Assembly (NCBI RefSeq): GCF_001612555.1
Contig: NZ_CP015110.1
Span: 1,922,001-1,986,000 of the forward strand
Direction: 5' to 3'
Length of the DNA stretch: 64,000 nucleotides
Source of the DNA: Acinetobacter sp. TGL-Y2
GTDB taxonomy: Bacteria > Pseudomonadota > Gammaproteobacteria > Pseudomonadales > Moraxellaceae
Below, piece by piece: positions 55,989 to 64,000 of the stretch. Under the pieces are notes generated by a model. The model did not search any database. It worked only from the letters and a program-made list of their open reading frames with translations, and had not been told where the DNA came from. Numbering within the stretch: position 1 is the first letter of the stretch; each line of letters opens with the position of its first letter. Position numbers and translations under genes: made by a program.

Positions 55989-57116
55989 TTATAAACTACG
56001 GGCAATCACCAAGCGTTGAATATCGCTGGTGCCTTCATAGATTTGGCAAATACGTGCATCACGATAAATCCGTTCTATCGGGAAATCTTTTAAATACCCG
56101 TAGCCACCAAAAATTTGTAAGGCTTGTGAACAGACCCGTTCGGTCATTTCAGACGAAAATAGTTTCGCCATAGACGCTTCAGTCAGACACGGCTGACCCG
56201 CTTCTTTTAAACGCGCTGCATAATGCACCATTTGGCGTGCCGCATGAATTTCAGTTGCCATACTGGCCAAGCGAAATGAAATGGCTTGCTGCTCAAATAT
56301 AGGCTTACCAAATGCAACACGTTCTTTGGCATATTGAGTTGCTTCTTCTAAGGCAGCGCGTGCCAGACCCACCGCTTGCGCGGCAATGCCAATACGCCCA
56401 CCTTCTAAATTGGATAAGGCAATTTTTAAACCGTCGCCTTCTTTGCCCAGCATCATACTTTTATGCAGACGCACATCGGTTAAGGCGATTTGACAGGTAT
56501 CGGAGGCATGTAGCCCGAGTTTTTCTTCAACGCGAATCACCTCATAACCTGCACTTTCACGCGGTACTAAAAAAGCACTCATGCCTTTTTTACCTGCGCT
56601 TGGATCCGTTACAGCAAATACGATAATTACGCCAGCATTATGCCCTGAGGTAATAAACTGCTTCGCCCCATTTAAAATATAGTCATCACCCTCTTTCACC
56701 GCACGGGTTTTAATAGCAGCCGCATCTGAGCCAGTATGTGGCTCAGTGAGGGCAAAAGCACCAATCATTTCCCCTTGCGCCAAAGGCTTTAAATACCGCT
56801 CTTTTTGCTCATCCGTACCGAATTTTAAAATGGGCACACAGCCGACTGAGTTGTGCACACTCATAATGGTTGACGTTGCGCCATCTGCCGCGGCAATTTC
56901 CTCTAAAGCCAACACATAAGCCAAGTTACCGGTTTCTGAGCCACCCCACTGCTCAGGTACCAACATGCCCATAAACCCAAGCTCACCCATTTGATTCAGG
57001 GCTTGCTTCGGAAATATGCCTTTTTGATCCCACTCACTGGCAAAGGGTTTAATTTGCTCGACTGCGAAACTTTTCGCCATATCTTGGATCAGGACTTGTT
57101 CTTCGGTTAATTGCAT
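55989..57116 (-). CDS. acyl-CoA dehydrogenase, probable isobutyryl-CoA dehydrogenase
   Basis: 375 residues, FAD-dependent. AFALTEPHTGSDAAAI and AKQFITSGHNA are the FAD/substrate blocks, the catalytic-base region is EGTSDIQRLVIARSL at the end, and QIFGGYGYLKDFPIERIYRDARICQIYEG is present in pieces. The operon position between the CoA ligase and enoyl-CoA hydratase points to isobutyryl-CoA oxidation to methacrylyl-CoA. It is distinct from the decayed acyl-CoA dehydrogenase remnant at 1.8 kb. Confidence 0.92.
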   Translation of the reverse strand: MQLTEEQVLIQDMAKSFAVEQIKPFASEWDQKGIFPKQALNQMGELGFMGMLVPEQWGGSETGNLAYVLALEEIAAADGATSTIMSVHNSVGCVPILKFGTDEQKERYLKPLAQGEMIGAFALTEPHTGSDAAAIKTRAVKEGDDYILNGAKQFITSGHNAGVIIVFAVTDPSAGKKGMSAFLVPRESAGYEVIRVEEKLGLHASDTCQIALTDVRLHKSMMLGKEGDGLKIALSNLEGGRIGIAAQAVGLARAALEEATQYAKERVAFGKPIFEQQAISFRLASMATEIHAARQMVHYAARLKEAGQPCLTEASMAKLFSSEMTERVCSQALQIFGGYGYLKDFPIERIYRDARICQIYEGTSDIQRLVIARSL

Positions 57117-57135
57117 GCTTAATCCCTTTAATACA

Positions 57136-58809
57136 TTAATTCACGGCTGTGGATGCAGCTTGTTGGTTTTGAGCTTCTTGTTTATTAATTTCTTGGTTGC
57201 GCAGTAAAAAGCGCTGGATTTTTCCACTCGGGGTTTTCGGCAGTTCAGTCACAAATTCAACCAATCTTGGATAAGCATGCGCGGACAACCGTTTCTTGAC
57301 AAATTCACTCAGTTCACTCGACAAGCTTAAGCTGGGTTCAAACCCTTGTGCCAAAATAATAAAGGCTTTTACCACTTCAGTACGCTCAGGATCAGGCACG
57401 CCCACCACAGCCGCTTCAACGACGGCATCATGTTCTAATAATGCACTCTCCACATCAAATGGCCCAATACGATAGCCAGACGTAGTAATCACATCATCAC
57501 TGCGACCGACAAAACTCATACTACCGTCCGCATGAATTTCAGCAGTATCGCCCGTTAAATAATAACTTCCAATGAATGGTGATTTGCGACTTTCTTGATA
57601 ACCGCCAAACCACATCAGCGGTGATTGTTTTAAATCAATTGCTAAGATTCCAGGTGTATCTGCGGGCAAAGGCTGACCGTGTTCATCCACCACCGCAATA
57701 TGATAACCAGGACTGGCAAAGCCAGCAGAACCTGCACGAATATTATGTTCTAAAGCATGATGATTACACACCACCATCCCTACTTCGGTTTGACCATAGT
57801 GATCATAAATCGGGGCGTCTAATACCTGCTTAAACCAACGGATCACTTCAGGGTTTAAAGGCTCACCTGCACTACTGACTCGGCGGAACTGACCACGTAG
57901 GCTCGCCATTTGATCTGGATCGGCTGCCATCATTAAACGATATGCTGTCGGAGCACCTGCTAAGTTAGTGATGTTATATTCTTGAGTAATCTTAATCAGG
58001 CTTTCAGTGCTAAATCCACCTTCATAGAACAAAGTTGAATGACCCAATAACAAGGGTCCAGTAATGGCATAATACAACCCATAGGCCCAACCCGGATCTG
58101 CAATGTTCCAAAACGCATCATCTTCTGTAAGTCCTACGGCGTTTTGCATATAACGACCAAAGGCAATCAACGCCTTTAACGGCACTTCTAAGGGTTTGGC
58201 TAGACCTGTAGTGCCTGAGGTAAACATCAATAAAAATGGATCATTGATCCCCAGTAAAACCACATCACATTGATGAGACTGAGCATTCACTTCCTGCCAA
58301 AAATTTAAATCGCCTTTCGGAAGATCATGACCGTCTAAAGCGCTGACTGAAATAATCTGAGGGCAATCTTGGACTTCATCGAGTTTCGGACGATTGGTGA
58401 GATCGGTCACCACAAACTTACTTTTTGCCAGTTGTACGCGGTGCTCAATGGCTTTTGGTCCAAACGCCGTAAAAAGGGGCTGATATACTGCACCAATCCG
58501 CCATGCAGCTAAAATGGTAATGAGTAGCTCGACATTTCGAGGCAATAAACCTGAAATTCGATCTCCAGGACCCACGCCTTGAGACTTTAAAAAATTGGCA
58601 AATTGACTGGAATAATCTTGTAACTGTTTAAAGGTATATTGCTTTTTTTGACCCTCTTTGGACTGCCAATACAATGCTATTTTGTCACCTGTCGCATGTC
58701 GATCACAACATTCATAACAAGCATTCAATGCATTGAGTGAACCGCTCAGCAGCGCACTGGCTGCATTTTCTAAATTAAAATTTTGTGCAACTTCTTGATA
58801 GTTTGACAT
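57136..58809 (-). CDS. acyl-CoA synthetase (AMP-forming)
   Basis: 557 residues of the ANL superfamily. The nucleotide motif is LLMFTSGTTGLAKPLEVP; later come YDHYGQTEVGMVVCNHH, the hinge YYLTGDTAEIHADG-FVGRSDDVI and the C-terminal lysine in LPKTPSGKIQRFLLR. It resembles acetyl/propionyl/isobutyryl-type short- and medium-chain ligases. In the operon it could activate isobutyrate or an exogenous short branched acid to its CoA ester, since valine itself arrives as isobutyryl-CoA. GAGGTAGCAAG precedes the ATG. Confidence 0.9.
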   Translation of the reverse strand: MSNYQEVAQNFNLENAASALLSGSLNALNACYECCDRHATGDKIALYWQSKEGQKKQYTFKQLQDYSSQFANFLKSQGVGPGDRISGLLPRNVELLITILAAWRIGAVYQPLFTAFGPKAIEHRVQLAKSKFVVTDLTNRPKLDEVQDCPQIISVSALDGHDLPKGDLNFWQEVNAQSHQCDVVLLGINDPFLLMFTSGTTGLAKPLEVPLKALIAFGRYMQNAVGLTEDDAFWNIADPGWAYGLYYAITGPLLLGHSTLFYEGGFSTESLIKITQEYNITNLAGAPTAYRLMMAADPDQMASLRGQFRRVSSAGEPLNPEVIRWFKQVLDAPIYDHYGQTEVGMVVCNHHALEHNIRAGSAGFASPGYHIAVVDEHGQPLPADTPGILAIDLKQSPLMWFGGYQESRKSPFIGSYYLTGDTAEIHADGSMSFVGRSDDVITTSGYRIGPFDVESALLEHDAVVEAAVVGVPDPERTEVVKAFIILAQGFEPSLSLSSELSEFVKKRLSAHAYPRLVEFVTELPKTPSGKIQRFLLRNQEINKQEAQNQQAASTAVN

Positions 58810-58958
58810 CTTGCTACCTCAGTCTCGCTTTATTATTGATGACAGCACTTAGAAAATTGACTAGAAAATTTAAGTGCTGCACTGGTCATCCCATGACGCT
58901 TTTTTTTAATCTTTAATCATTCCACATGTATCAGTCCACATGTGAAGGGTTCAGCTAT

Positions 58959-59846
58959 TTAGGGCTGCGGTAAATACTGCTGAATCACACTGGAAAAATC
59001 TAAATGGTTTTTGCCTTGTAGGCACATTTGTTGATACAACTGTTGTACTAAGCCGCCAAGTAAAACAGGTTGTTGCACTTGACCCGCCGCTTCAACTGCT
59101 AGACCTAAGTCTTTGAGCATCAGCTGATTGGCAAAGCCATCTGTATAGCCACGTGATGCAGGCGCATTCGGGCTAATCTCAGGCCATGGATTACACACCT
59201 CAGAGCTCCAGCAGCGACCGCTTGAGCTGTTAATCACCCCTGCCAGCGCATGTGCATCAATACCCAGTTTCGCGCCCAATGCCATACCTTCTGCAACAGC
59301 GGCCATTGAAATGCCCAAGATTAGATTATTACAAATTTTGGCAATTTGACCTGCACCGACCTCACCACAGGACACTGTATTTTTACCCATGAAAGACAAA
59401 ATGGGCTGAACTGCCTCAAAGGTCTGTGAGTTGGCACCGACCATAAAAGTCAATGTGCCTGCTTGTGCGCCAATAGTGCCACCTGAAACAGGTGCATCAC
59501 AGATTTGAATGCCTTTGTCTTGGGCCGTTTTGGCAATATCTTGAATAGTTTTCGGGTCAATGGTACTACAGTCAATACATAGGCTTCCTGCTTTAAGTAC
59601 GGCCAACACACCGTCTTCACCCAAATACACATCACGGACATGCTTTGCAGCAGGTAACATACTGATCACCACATCCGCTTGCGCAGCTGCTGTCTGCGGG
59701 CTTTCACAAACGATGCCACCTTGAGATGCAAACGTATTCAAGGCCTTTTCACTCAGGTCAAAACCAAAAACCTGTTGCCCTGCTTTTAACAGATTGTGCG
59801 CCATCGCACCCCCCATATTACCTAGACCAATAAATGCAATTTTCAT
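58959..59846 (-). CDS. mmsB: 3-hydroxyisobutyrate dehydrogenase
   Basis: 295 residues. IAFIGLGNMGGAMAHNLLKAG is the Rossmann NAD-binding motif, CDAPVSGGTIGAQAGTLTFMVGA contains the substrate-binding segment, and GQIAKICNNLILG supplies the catalytic lysine region. It oxidises 3-hydroxyisobutyrate to methylmalonate semialdehyde. AAGGAGATCGACC precedes the ATG. It follows mmsA after 11 bases, so they are translated from one message. Confidence 0.95.
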   Translation of the reverse strand: MKIAFIGLGNMGGAMAHNLLKAGQQVFGFDLSEKALNTFASQGGIVCESPQTAAAQADVVISMLPAAKHVRDVYLGEDGVLAVLKAGSLCIDCSTIDPKTIQDIAKTAQDKGIQICDAPVSGGTIGAQAGTLTFMVGANSQTFEAVQPILSFMGKNTVSCGEVGAGQIAKICNNLILGISMAAVAEGMALGAKLGIDAHALAGVINSSSGRCWSSEVCNPWPEISPNAPASRGYTDGFANQLMLKDLGLAVEAAGQVQQPVLLGGLVQQLYQQMCLQGKNHLDFSSVIQQYLPQP

Positions 59847-59857
59847 GGTCGATCTCC

Positions 59858-61375
59858 TTAGCGCAAATTGATGGTGGTGTTGACGCCAGTGGACTCTTGG
59901 GTATCTTCAAACCAACGACTGGTAATGGTTTTGGTTTGGGTGTAGAACTGCACCGCTTGCTTGCCATACGGACCCAAATCACCCAGTTTTGAACCACGCG
60001 AACCCGTAAAGCTAAAGAATGGAACAGGGACTGGAATCGGAATATTGATGCCAACTTGACCAATATTGATTTGATGTTGAAAAGTACGTGCCGTTGCACC
60101 ACTTTGGGTAAATAAACCCACGCCATTGCCAAACGGGTTGGCATTCACCAGCGCAATGGCTTCATCCAATGTATCTACACAAATAATCGCGAGCACTGGA
60201 CCAAAAATTTCTTCTTTATAAATCCGCATGTTGGTGGTGACATTGCTAAAAATAGTTTGACCGACAAAGTTACCTTGCTCATAACCTTTGACTTGTACAT
60301 CACGACCATCCAGTAGAAGTGTCGCACCTTCTTCGACACCACTATTGATCAGGTCAATCACGCGTGCTTTAGCACGAGGTGAAATCACAGGTCCAATATC
60401 GGTATTGGGCTCATGCCCTGCATTGACAGACAATGTCTTGGCTTTTTCAACCAGTGTATCAATCCACTGTTTACTCTCACTGACCATAACCGCTACCGAT
60501 AAAGCCATACAACGCTGTCCTGCCGCACCAAAAGCCGCACCCGCCAAAGCATTTAAAGTTTGTTCTTTATTGGCATCTGGCATAACCACCACATGGTTTT
60601 TTGCGCCCATCATCGATTGAACACGTTTGCCATGTTTGCCTGCCAAGTTATAAACATGTGTGCCCACATGGGTTGAACCGACAAATGAGATCGCTTTGAT
60701 ATCTTGATGCGTACAGAGTAAATCCACCACCTCTTTGCCACCGTGAACAACATTGAGGACCCCGGCTGGCACGCCGGCTTGAACCGCAAGCTCAACCAAC
60801 ATCATGGTCGATAATGGATCTTGCTCAGAGGGTTTAAGCACAAATGTATTTCCGCACACAATCGCCATAGGGAACATCCACAGTGGAATCATCGCTGGAA
60901 AGTTAAATGGGGTAATCCCTGCACACACGCCTAGCGGCTGCTGCAAAGTATAGGTATCCACACCACGTGCTACGCCTTCAATGTATTCACCCATTTGCAG
61001 ACTGCCAATTGAACAAGCATGTTCAACCACTTCAAGTCCACGCTGAATATCACCTTCAGCATCTGCCAAGGTTTTACCCTGTTCGGCGGTCAATACTTTG
61101 GCAATGTCTTTGGCATTTTGACGAATCAAATCTTGCAGCTTCAGCATGATACGCATACGCGCTTGAATCGGCGTTTGATGCCAGCTGGCAAATGCATTTT
61201 GCGCAGATTCAATCGCAGCATTGACCTCATCTACCGTTGCAAAAGGTACTTGCCCAATCACCTCTTGAGTGGCTGGATTCACAATGTCTTGCCAATGTGT
61301 GGTTGTAGATTCAATAAATTCGCCGTTAATCAGTAACTGTGCTTTTGTCAATTGTAGGGTGTGAATTGCGTTCAT
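59858..61375 (-). CDS. mmsA: CoA-acylating methylmalonate-semialdehyde dehydrogenase
   Basis: 505 residues. It oxidises methylmalonate semialdehyde to propionyl-CoA. ITPFNFPAMIPLWMFPMAIVCGNTF is typical of MmsA (the catalytic helix lacks the usual glutamate), SFVGSTHVGTHVY the NAD loop, and the catalytic cysteine is in GAAGQRCMALSVAV. CCTAAGGAAAGGTC precedes the ATG. It is the first gene of the operon and faces a LysR regulator 162 bases away, with a perfect palindrome between. Confidence 0.95.
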   Translation of the reverse strand: MNAIHTLQLTKAQLLINGEFIESTTTHWQDIVNPATQEVIGQVPFATVDEVNAAIESAQNAFASWHQTPIQARMRIMLKLQDLIRQNAKDIAKVLTAEQGKTLADAEGDIQRGLEVVEHACSIGSLQMGEYIEGVARGVDTYTLQQPLGVCAGITPFNFPAMIPLWMFPMAIVCGNTFVLKPSEQDPLSTMMLVELAVQAGVPAGVLNVVHGGKEVVDLLCTHQDIKAISFVGSTHVGTHVYNLAGKHGKRVQSMMGAKNHVVVMPDANKEQTLNALAGAAFGAAGQRCMALSVAVMVSESKQWIDTLVEKAKTLSVNAGHEPNTDIGPVISPRAKARVIDLINSGVEEGATLLLDGRDVQVKGYEQGNFVGQTIFSNVTTNMRIYKEEIFGPVLAIICVDTLDEAIALVNANPFGNGVGLFTQSGATARTFQHQINIGQVGINIPIPVPVPFFSFTGSRGSKLGDLGPYGKQAVQFYTQTKTITSRWFEDTQESTGVNTTINLR

Positions 61376-61491
61376 GACCTTTCCTTAGGTTTTGATTGTT
61401 CTATTCGTTGTCACGCTCAATCTATGAGCTGTGCTTTTTCAAATTCTCTCCCTTCAAACTAGCAAAATTATCTTTGACCACCAACGCAAAT

Positions 61492-61521
61492 TCGTGCACG
61501 ATCAATGTGCAAAATTGCACA
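61492..61521. promoter_or_regulatory. palindromic operator(s) between mmsA and LysR
   Basis: TGTGCAAAATTGCACA at 61506-61521 is a perfect inverted repeat with arms TGTGCAA/TTGCACA, and it has the T-N11-A form of LysR-type sites. Just beside it, TCGTGCACGA at 61492-61501 is a second perfect palindrome. They lie 16 to 45 bases before the LysR ATG and about 120-145 bases before mmsA, in the right place for autoregulation and activation. Confidence 0.7.
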
Positions 61522-61537
61522 GGACGTGGAAAGAACA

Positions 61538-62419
61538 ATGAAAATCAATTGGGATCATTTGCAGTTTTTTTTGGTGCTGGCACGGGCCAAAACATTGACC
61601 AATGCCGCCAAGATTATTGGGGTGGAACACAGTACGGTGGCACGGCGCATACAGGCTTTAGAGCTGGCTTTGGGTACACCGCTGTTCAAACGAGAAGTCA
61701 CTGGGTATGAGTTAACCACCGAGGGAATGGCACTGGTTCCTCGTATTGAACATATGGAACAAGCTTATTTACAAATTAAAAAACCGCATAATCCCTTAGA
61801 AGGCCGTGTGCGAATTGGCACACCCGAAGGGTTTGGAACAGCATTTTTAACTCAGCTTTTGGTGAAGTTCTCTAAACAATACCCGTTGATCAGTATTGAC
61901 CTGATTCCTGTACCCAAGATGCTAAAACTGTCTCATCGTGAAGCAGATATTGTCATTTCAATTGATCGGCCTAAATCTGGACCTTATATCATTACTCGGC
62001 TCACCGATTATTGTCTCAAAATTTATGGCAGTAAAAGCTATTTGGCAGCCAACCCAAGCATACAGACTTTAGATGATTTGGCTCAGCATCGTTTTGTCAA
62101 TTACATTGATGATTTAGTCTATAGCCCTGAACTGTATTGTTTAGAACGCATTCCCTTACAGTTATCTGCACAGTTTAGGAGCAGCAGTATTTTGGCCCAA
62201 CAAATTGCGGTCAGTGCCGGCGCAGGACTTGCGATCTTACCCAAATTTATAGCGGAAGATAAACCTGAACTTGAACAGGTTTTACAACAGCAGGTGCGCT
62301 TTACCCATACTTTTTGGATGCTAACCTTGGTGGATTTACAACATGAACCGCGGATTAAGTTGGTGTGGGATTTTCTAAGAAAACAAGTTGATGCTCAGCA
62401 GAACTTATTAATGGATTGA
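61538..62419 (+). CDS. LysR-family transcriptional regulator, probable mms operon regulator
   Basis: 293 residues from the ATG at 61538, which follows GGAAAGAACA; the frame also runs 11 codons further upstream, but that would place the start over the palindrome. The N-terminal helix-turn-helix is WDHLQFFLVLARAKTLTNAA then HSTVARRIQALE. The C-terminal LysR substrate domain has RVRIGTPEGFG and AGAGLAILPKF. It is divergent from mmsA, so it probably controls the valine operon in response to a pathway intermediate. The effector is unknown. Confidence 0.92.
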   Translation: MKINWDHLQFFLVLARAKTLTNAAKIIGVEHSTVARRIQALELALGTPLFKREVTGYELTTEGMALVPRIEHMEQAYLQIKKPHNPLEGRVRIGTPEGFGTAFLTQLLVKFSKQYPLISIDLIPVPKMLKLSHREADIVISIDRPKSGPYIITRLTDYCLKIYGSKSYLAANPSIQTLDDLAQHRFVNYIDDLVYSPELYCLERIPLQLSAQFRSSSILAQQIAVSAGAGLAILPKFIAEDKPELEQVLQQQVRFTHTFWMLTLVDLQHEPRIKLVWDFLRKQVDAQQNLLMD

Positions 62420-62526
62420 TTCATTTATTTTTGTTATATCGTTCAAATTTTAACATTCGAGGCTCACCATTCAGTAAGCCTCTAAATTTAAATAAAAATT
62501 TTAAACAAACTAAAAAAGGATTTGTT

Positions 62527-63090
62527 TTAGACAGTTACGGGCTCTGGAATCACGATATCAAGCTCGGTGTATTCTTTATACATGGCTTTAATTTGAGCCA
62601 AATCGCTGTCTAAATCTGAAGGATAAAGCTTACCGAAAATTCCGCCTTTCTTGGTTTTTTGATTCACAAATAAAAATACAATCGGGACATTGGCCGCTTT
62701 TGCAATATGCCAAAAGCCGGTACGAATCGGACGACGTGATTCACCATTTTTAGCACGTGTTGCTTCTGGTGCAATGACTAAATTAAATTTTTGATTATTT
62801 TCAAACTGCTCCACCATTTGCGAGACAATATCTTGATTAGATTTGCGGTCAACTGGAATTCCCCCTACACCTTCCAAAAGCGGTTTGAAAGGCCCTTTAA
62901 ACAGCTCTTTTTTAATTAAGGTGTGAATTTTAATATCGTGGATTTCAAACAATGCGATAGATAATACTGCATCCATCATGGTGGTGTGTTCAAAACCGAT
63001 AATCACTTGTTTATCTTCTAAAATATTCGGTTCAACATGGTACTCAACACCCGCAAGCTTGAATGCCATTTTTGCAATTTGTTTTTTCAT
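62527..63090 (-). CDS. 1-acylglycerol-3-phosphate O-acyltransferase-like protein (PlsC family)
   Basis: 187 residues. The HX4D catalytic motif is in GFEHTTMMDAV, and the second motif is the PEATRAK, where the usual EGTRS is altered (E and TR kept). GVGGIPVDRKS follows the family's GG.IPVDR block. It is shorter than usual PlsC proteins and has no clear membrane helix, so it may be peripheral. It adds acyl chains to a lipid precursor or similar acceptor. The gene is isolated. Confidence 0.88.
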   Translation of the reverse strand: MKKQIAKMAFKLAGVEYHVEPNILEDKQVIIGFEHTTMMDAVLSIALFEIHDIKIHTLIKKELFKGPFKPLLEGVGGIPVDRKSNQDIVSQMVEQFENNQKFNLVIAPEATRAKNGESRRPIRTGFWHIAKAANVPIVFLFVNQKTKKGGIFGKLYPSDLDSDLAQIKAMYKEYTELDIVIPEPVTV

Positions 63091-63390
63091 GTCAATGATC
63101 TTATAGCGAAATTACACTTTACTTCTAAGTGTGAAATGAACACTCGAAAATTACAATGTGTAAAGCGTATAAATCTGCTTAAAATCTTAAATAATAAGCA
63201 AACAGATCAATTGTCATCAATCGACTGTCAAAGATCACTGCGATTAGAATTCATTTATAAAAATGAATAAAAAGATTGAATCGCTTGATATTTGCGCATA
63301 TCGAATTTTACTTGCTTTAAAGCGCTTGTGTTTCATTTTTAGATTCGCTAGTATTCTGAGTCGAAAATACTTGATTATTCAGTATTTATC
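63091..63390. other. intergenic region upstream of the tRNA
   Basis: 300 bases, AT-rich. The right end carries a good sigma-70 type promoter for the tRNA; the left end should carry the acyltransferase promoter. No coding remnant was recognised. Confidence 0.55.
63326..63354 (+). promoter_or_regulatory. sigma-70-type promoter of the tRNA gene
   Basis: TTGTGT and TAGTAT are separated by exactly 17 bases, and the -10 box ends 36 bases before the mature tRNA. The -35 and -10 are moderate matches. Confidence 0.5.
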
Positions 63391-63467
<77 letters not shown>

Positions 63468-63475
63468 TATATTTG

Positions 63476-63510
63476 AAGCACTTAGAAGCACTTCTTCTAG
63501 GTGCTTTTTT
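63476..63510 (+). terminator. rho-independent terminator after the tRNA
   Basis: AAGCACTTAGAAG pairs with CTTCTAGGTGCTT (one G-T pair), followed by T4. It begins 9 bases after the tRNA CCA end. Confidence 0.85.
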
Positions 63511-63890
63511 AATGTCTAATCTGATGTAAACACTATGTAAGCAATTAAAATAAATGGCGAAAATTGAACTAGCTCCACATCGTGAGTCTACTCAGTCAAT
63601 CAGAAAATATCCTAAACAGAAATTGTTATTTTATAACCTATGTGCTGATTATATTTTTTTAACTCATTCAAACGTTTATTTTAGACCGCCAGATTTCAAT
63701 AATTTAGAACATAAAGCCCTTCTATACATTAAAACCCTATGGCAATTTTGATTATTGAATGGGTTTAGAATCAGGAAATCCATCTTCATGATTCAAGCGC
63801 ATGTCTAGTTTGAGCAATAATTCATCATCTTTGGGGTTTTTTTGTTTGATATGTTCAAATCAAAAAATGAAGTACTTTCTAAGAAAAAAC

Positions 63891-63932
63891 GCCTTATGGT
63901 AGAATTCGAATTATTTTGATTCGGCATAAGGC
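63891..63932. promoter_or_regulatory. hairpin upstream of yebC
   Basis: GCCTTATG at 63891 and CATAAGGC at 63925 are perfect 8-bp inverted repeats, with inner GAAT/ATTC pairs. On the minus strand the hairpin is followed by GTTTTTTC, so it can act as a terminator for antisense transcription; on the plus strand it lies in the yebC leader, 24 bases before the ATG. Confidence 0.55.
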
Positions 63933-63956
63933 CAATCTACAAGGAGCATATTTCGC

Positions 63957-64000
63957 ATGGCGGGTCATTCCAAGTGGGCTAATATTAAGCATCGTAAAGC
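63957..64000 (+). CDS. yebC: YebC/PmpR-family transcriptional/translational regulator, N-terminus (cut by window end)
   Basis: MAGHSKWANIKHRKA is the near-invariant start of the YebC family (TACO1-like), implicated in transcription control and in relieving ribosome stalling. CAAGGAGCATATTTCGC provides an AAGGAG box before the ATG at 63957. Only 15 residues lie in the window, but the sequence is unmistakable. Confidence 0.93.
   Translation, partial: MAGHSKWANIKHRK

Larger units (their letters stand above)
63468..63956. other. tRNA - yebC intergenic region with minor open stretches
   Basis: 489 bases. A terminator follows the tRNA (63476-63510). A 65-codon plus-strand frame (63554-63751) and a 35-codon minus-strand stretch (63752-63859, ending in DMRLNHEDGFPDSKPIQ) are open but too short to call. 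The right end holds a long hairpin (63891-63932) before yebC. No integrase remnant was found after the tRNA. Confidence 0.55.

Noticed and set aside
63468..63751. Possible integrated element next to the tRNA
   Set aside because: The tRNA 3' end is a common integration site and a 65-codon frame follows, but there is no integrase similarity, no second copy of the tRNA end and a normal terminator follows the tRNA.

Overview
The window reads as about 64 kb of ordinary chromosome from a low-GC (roughly 40 %) gammaproteobacterium, most likely Acinetobacter. This is inferred from protein character and gene content: PutA without its own DNA-binding domain beside an Lrp-type regulator, small orphan proteins of Acinetobacter character, and a complete valine-degradation operon. 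I see no phage, insertion sequence, CRISPR array, plasmid gene or rRNA.

Layout. 1-2.3 kb: the end of a PadR-type regulator, an alpha/beta hydrolase, a small exported protein and a decayed glutaryl-CoA dehydrogenase remnant. 2.3-5.7 kb: sirtuin deacylase, DUF4349 lipoprotein and aspartate ammonia-lyase. 6-12.1 kb: proline module (PutP permease, Lrp-family regulator, PutA). 12.1-21.7 kb: PepN, a zinc-ribbon protein, ThiM, a tautomerase, a Pif1-like helicase and a PcfJ-like protein. 22-24 kb: short-chain dehydrogenase and lipase-like hydrolase. 24-31.1 kb: ethanolamine/acetaldehyde module (GAF regulator, aldehyde dehydrogenase, a frameshifted permease, EutB, EutC) with a good sigma-54 promoter match before the permease. 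31.2-37.5 kb: assorted enzymes, a LysE exporter, YceI and an acetyltransferase. 37.8-43.1 kb: transketolase, a frameshifted diguanylate cyclase and MetK. 43.3-52.2 kb: small orphans, a LysE exporter, FxsA, RuvC, a WG-repeat protein, Nnr, QueG, BioB and a frameshifted 70-codon gene. 52.3-62.4 kb: MHS-type transporter, then the six-gene valine/isobutyrate operon with a divergent LysR regulator. 62.5-64 kb: acyltransferase, a CAU-anticodon tRNA (probably Ile2) and the start of YebC.

How the genes work together. The proline module imports proline and oxidises it to glutamate, and aspartase can feed amino-acid carbon into fumarate. Ethanolamine is cleaved by EutBC to ammonia and acetaldehyde, which the neighbouring aldehyde dehydrogenase would oxidise; no microcompartment genes are present. 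The mms-type operon takes branched acyl-CoA from valine to propionyl-CoA.

The most checkable unusual signal is that three genes (ethanolamine permease, diguanylate cyclase, a 70-codon orphan) are broken by four small length changes, each of which can be placed in a run of T on the coding strand. This looks either like uncorrected homopolymer error in the assembly or like real slippage. I found no convincing new multi-gene system. The least explained genes are the neighbouring Pif1-like helicase and PcfJ-like protein, the zinc-ribbon protein before thiM, and the WG-repeat protein.
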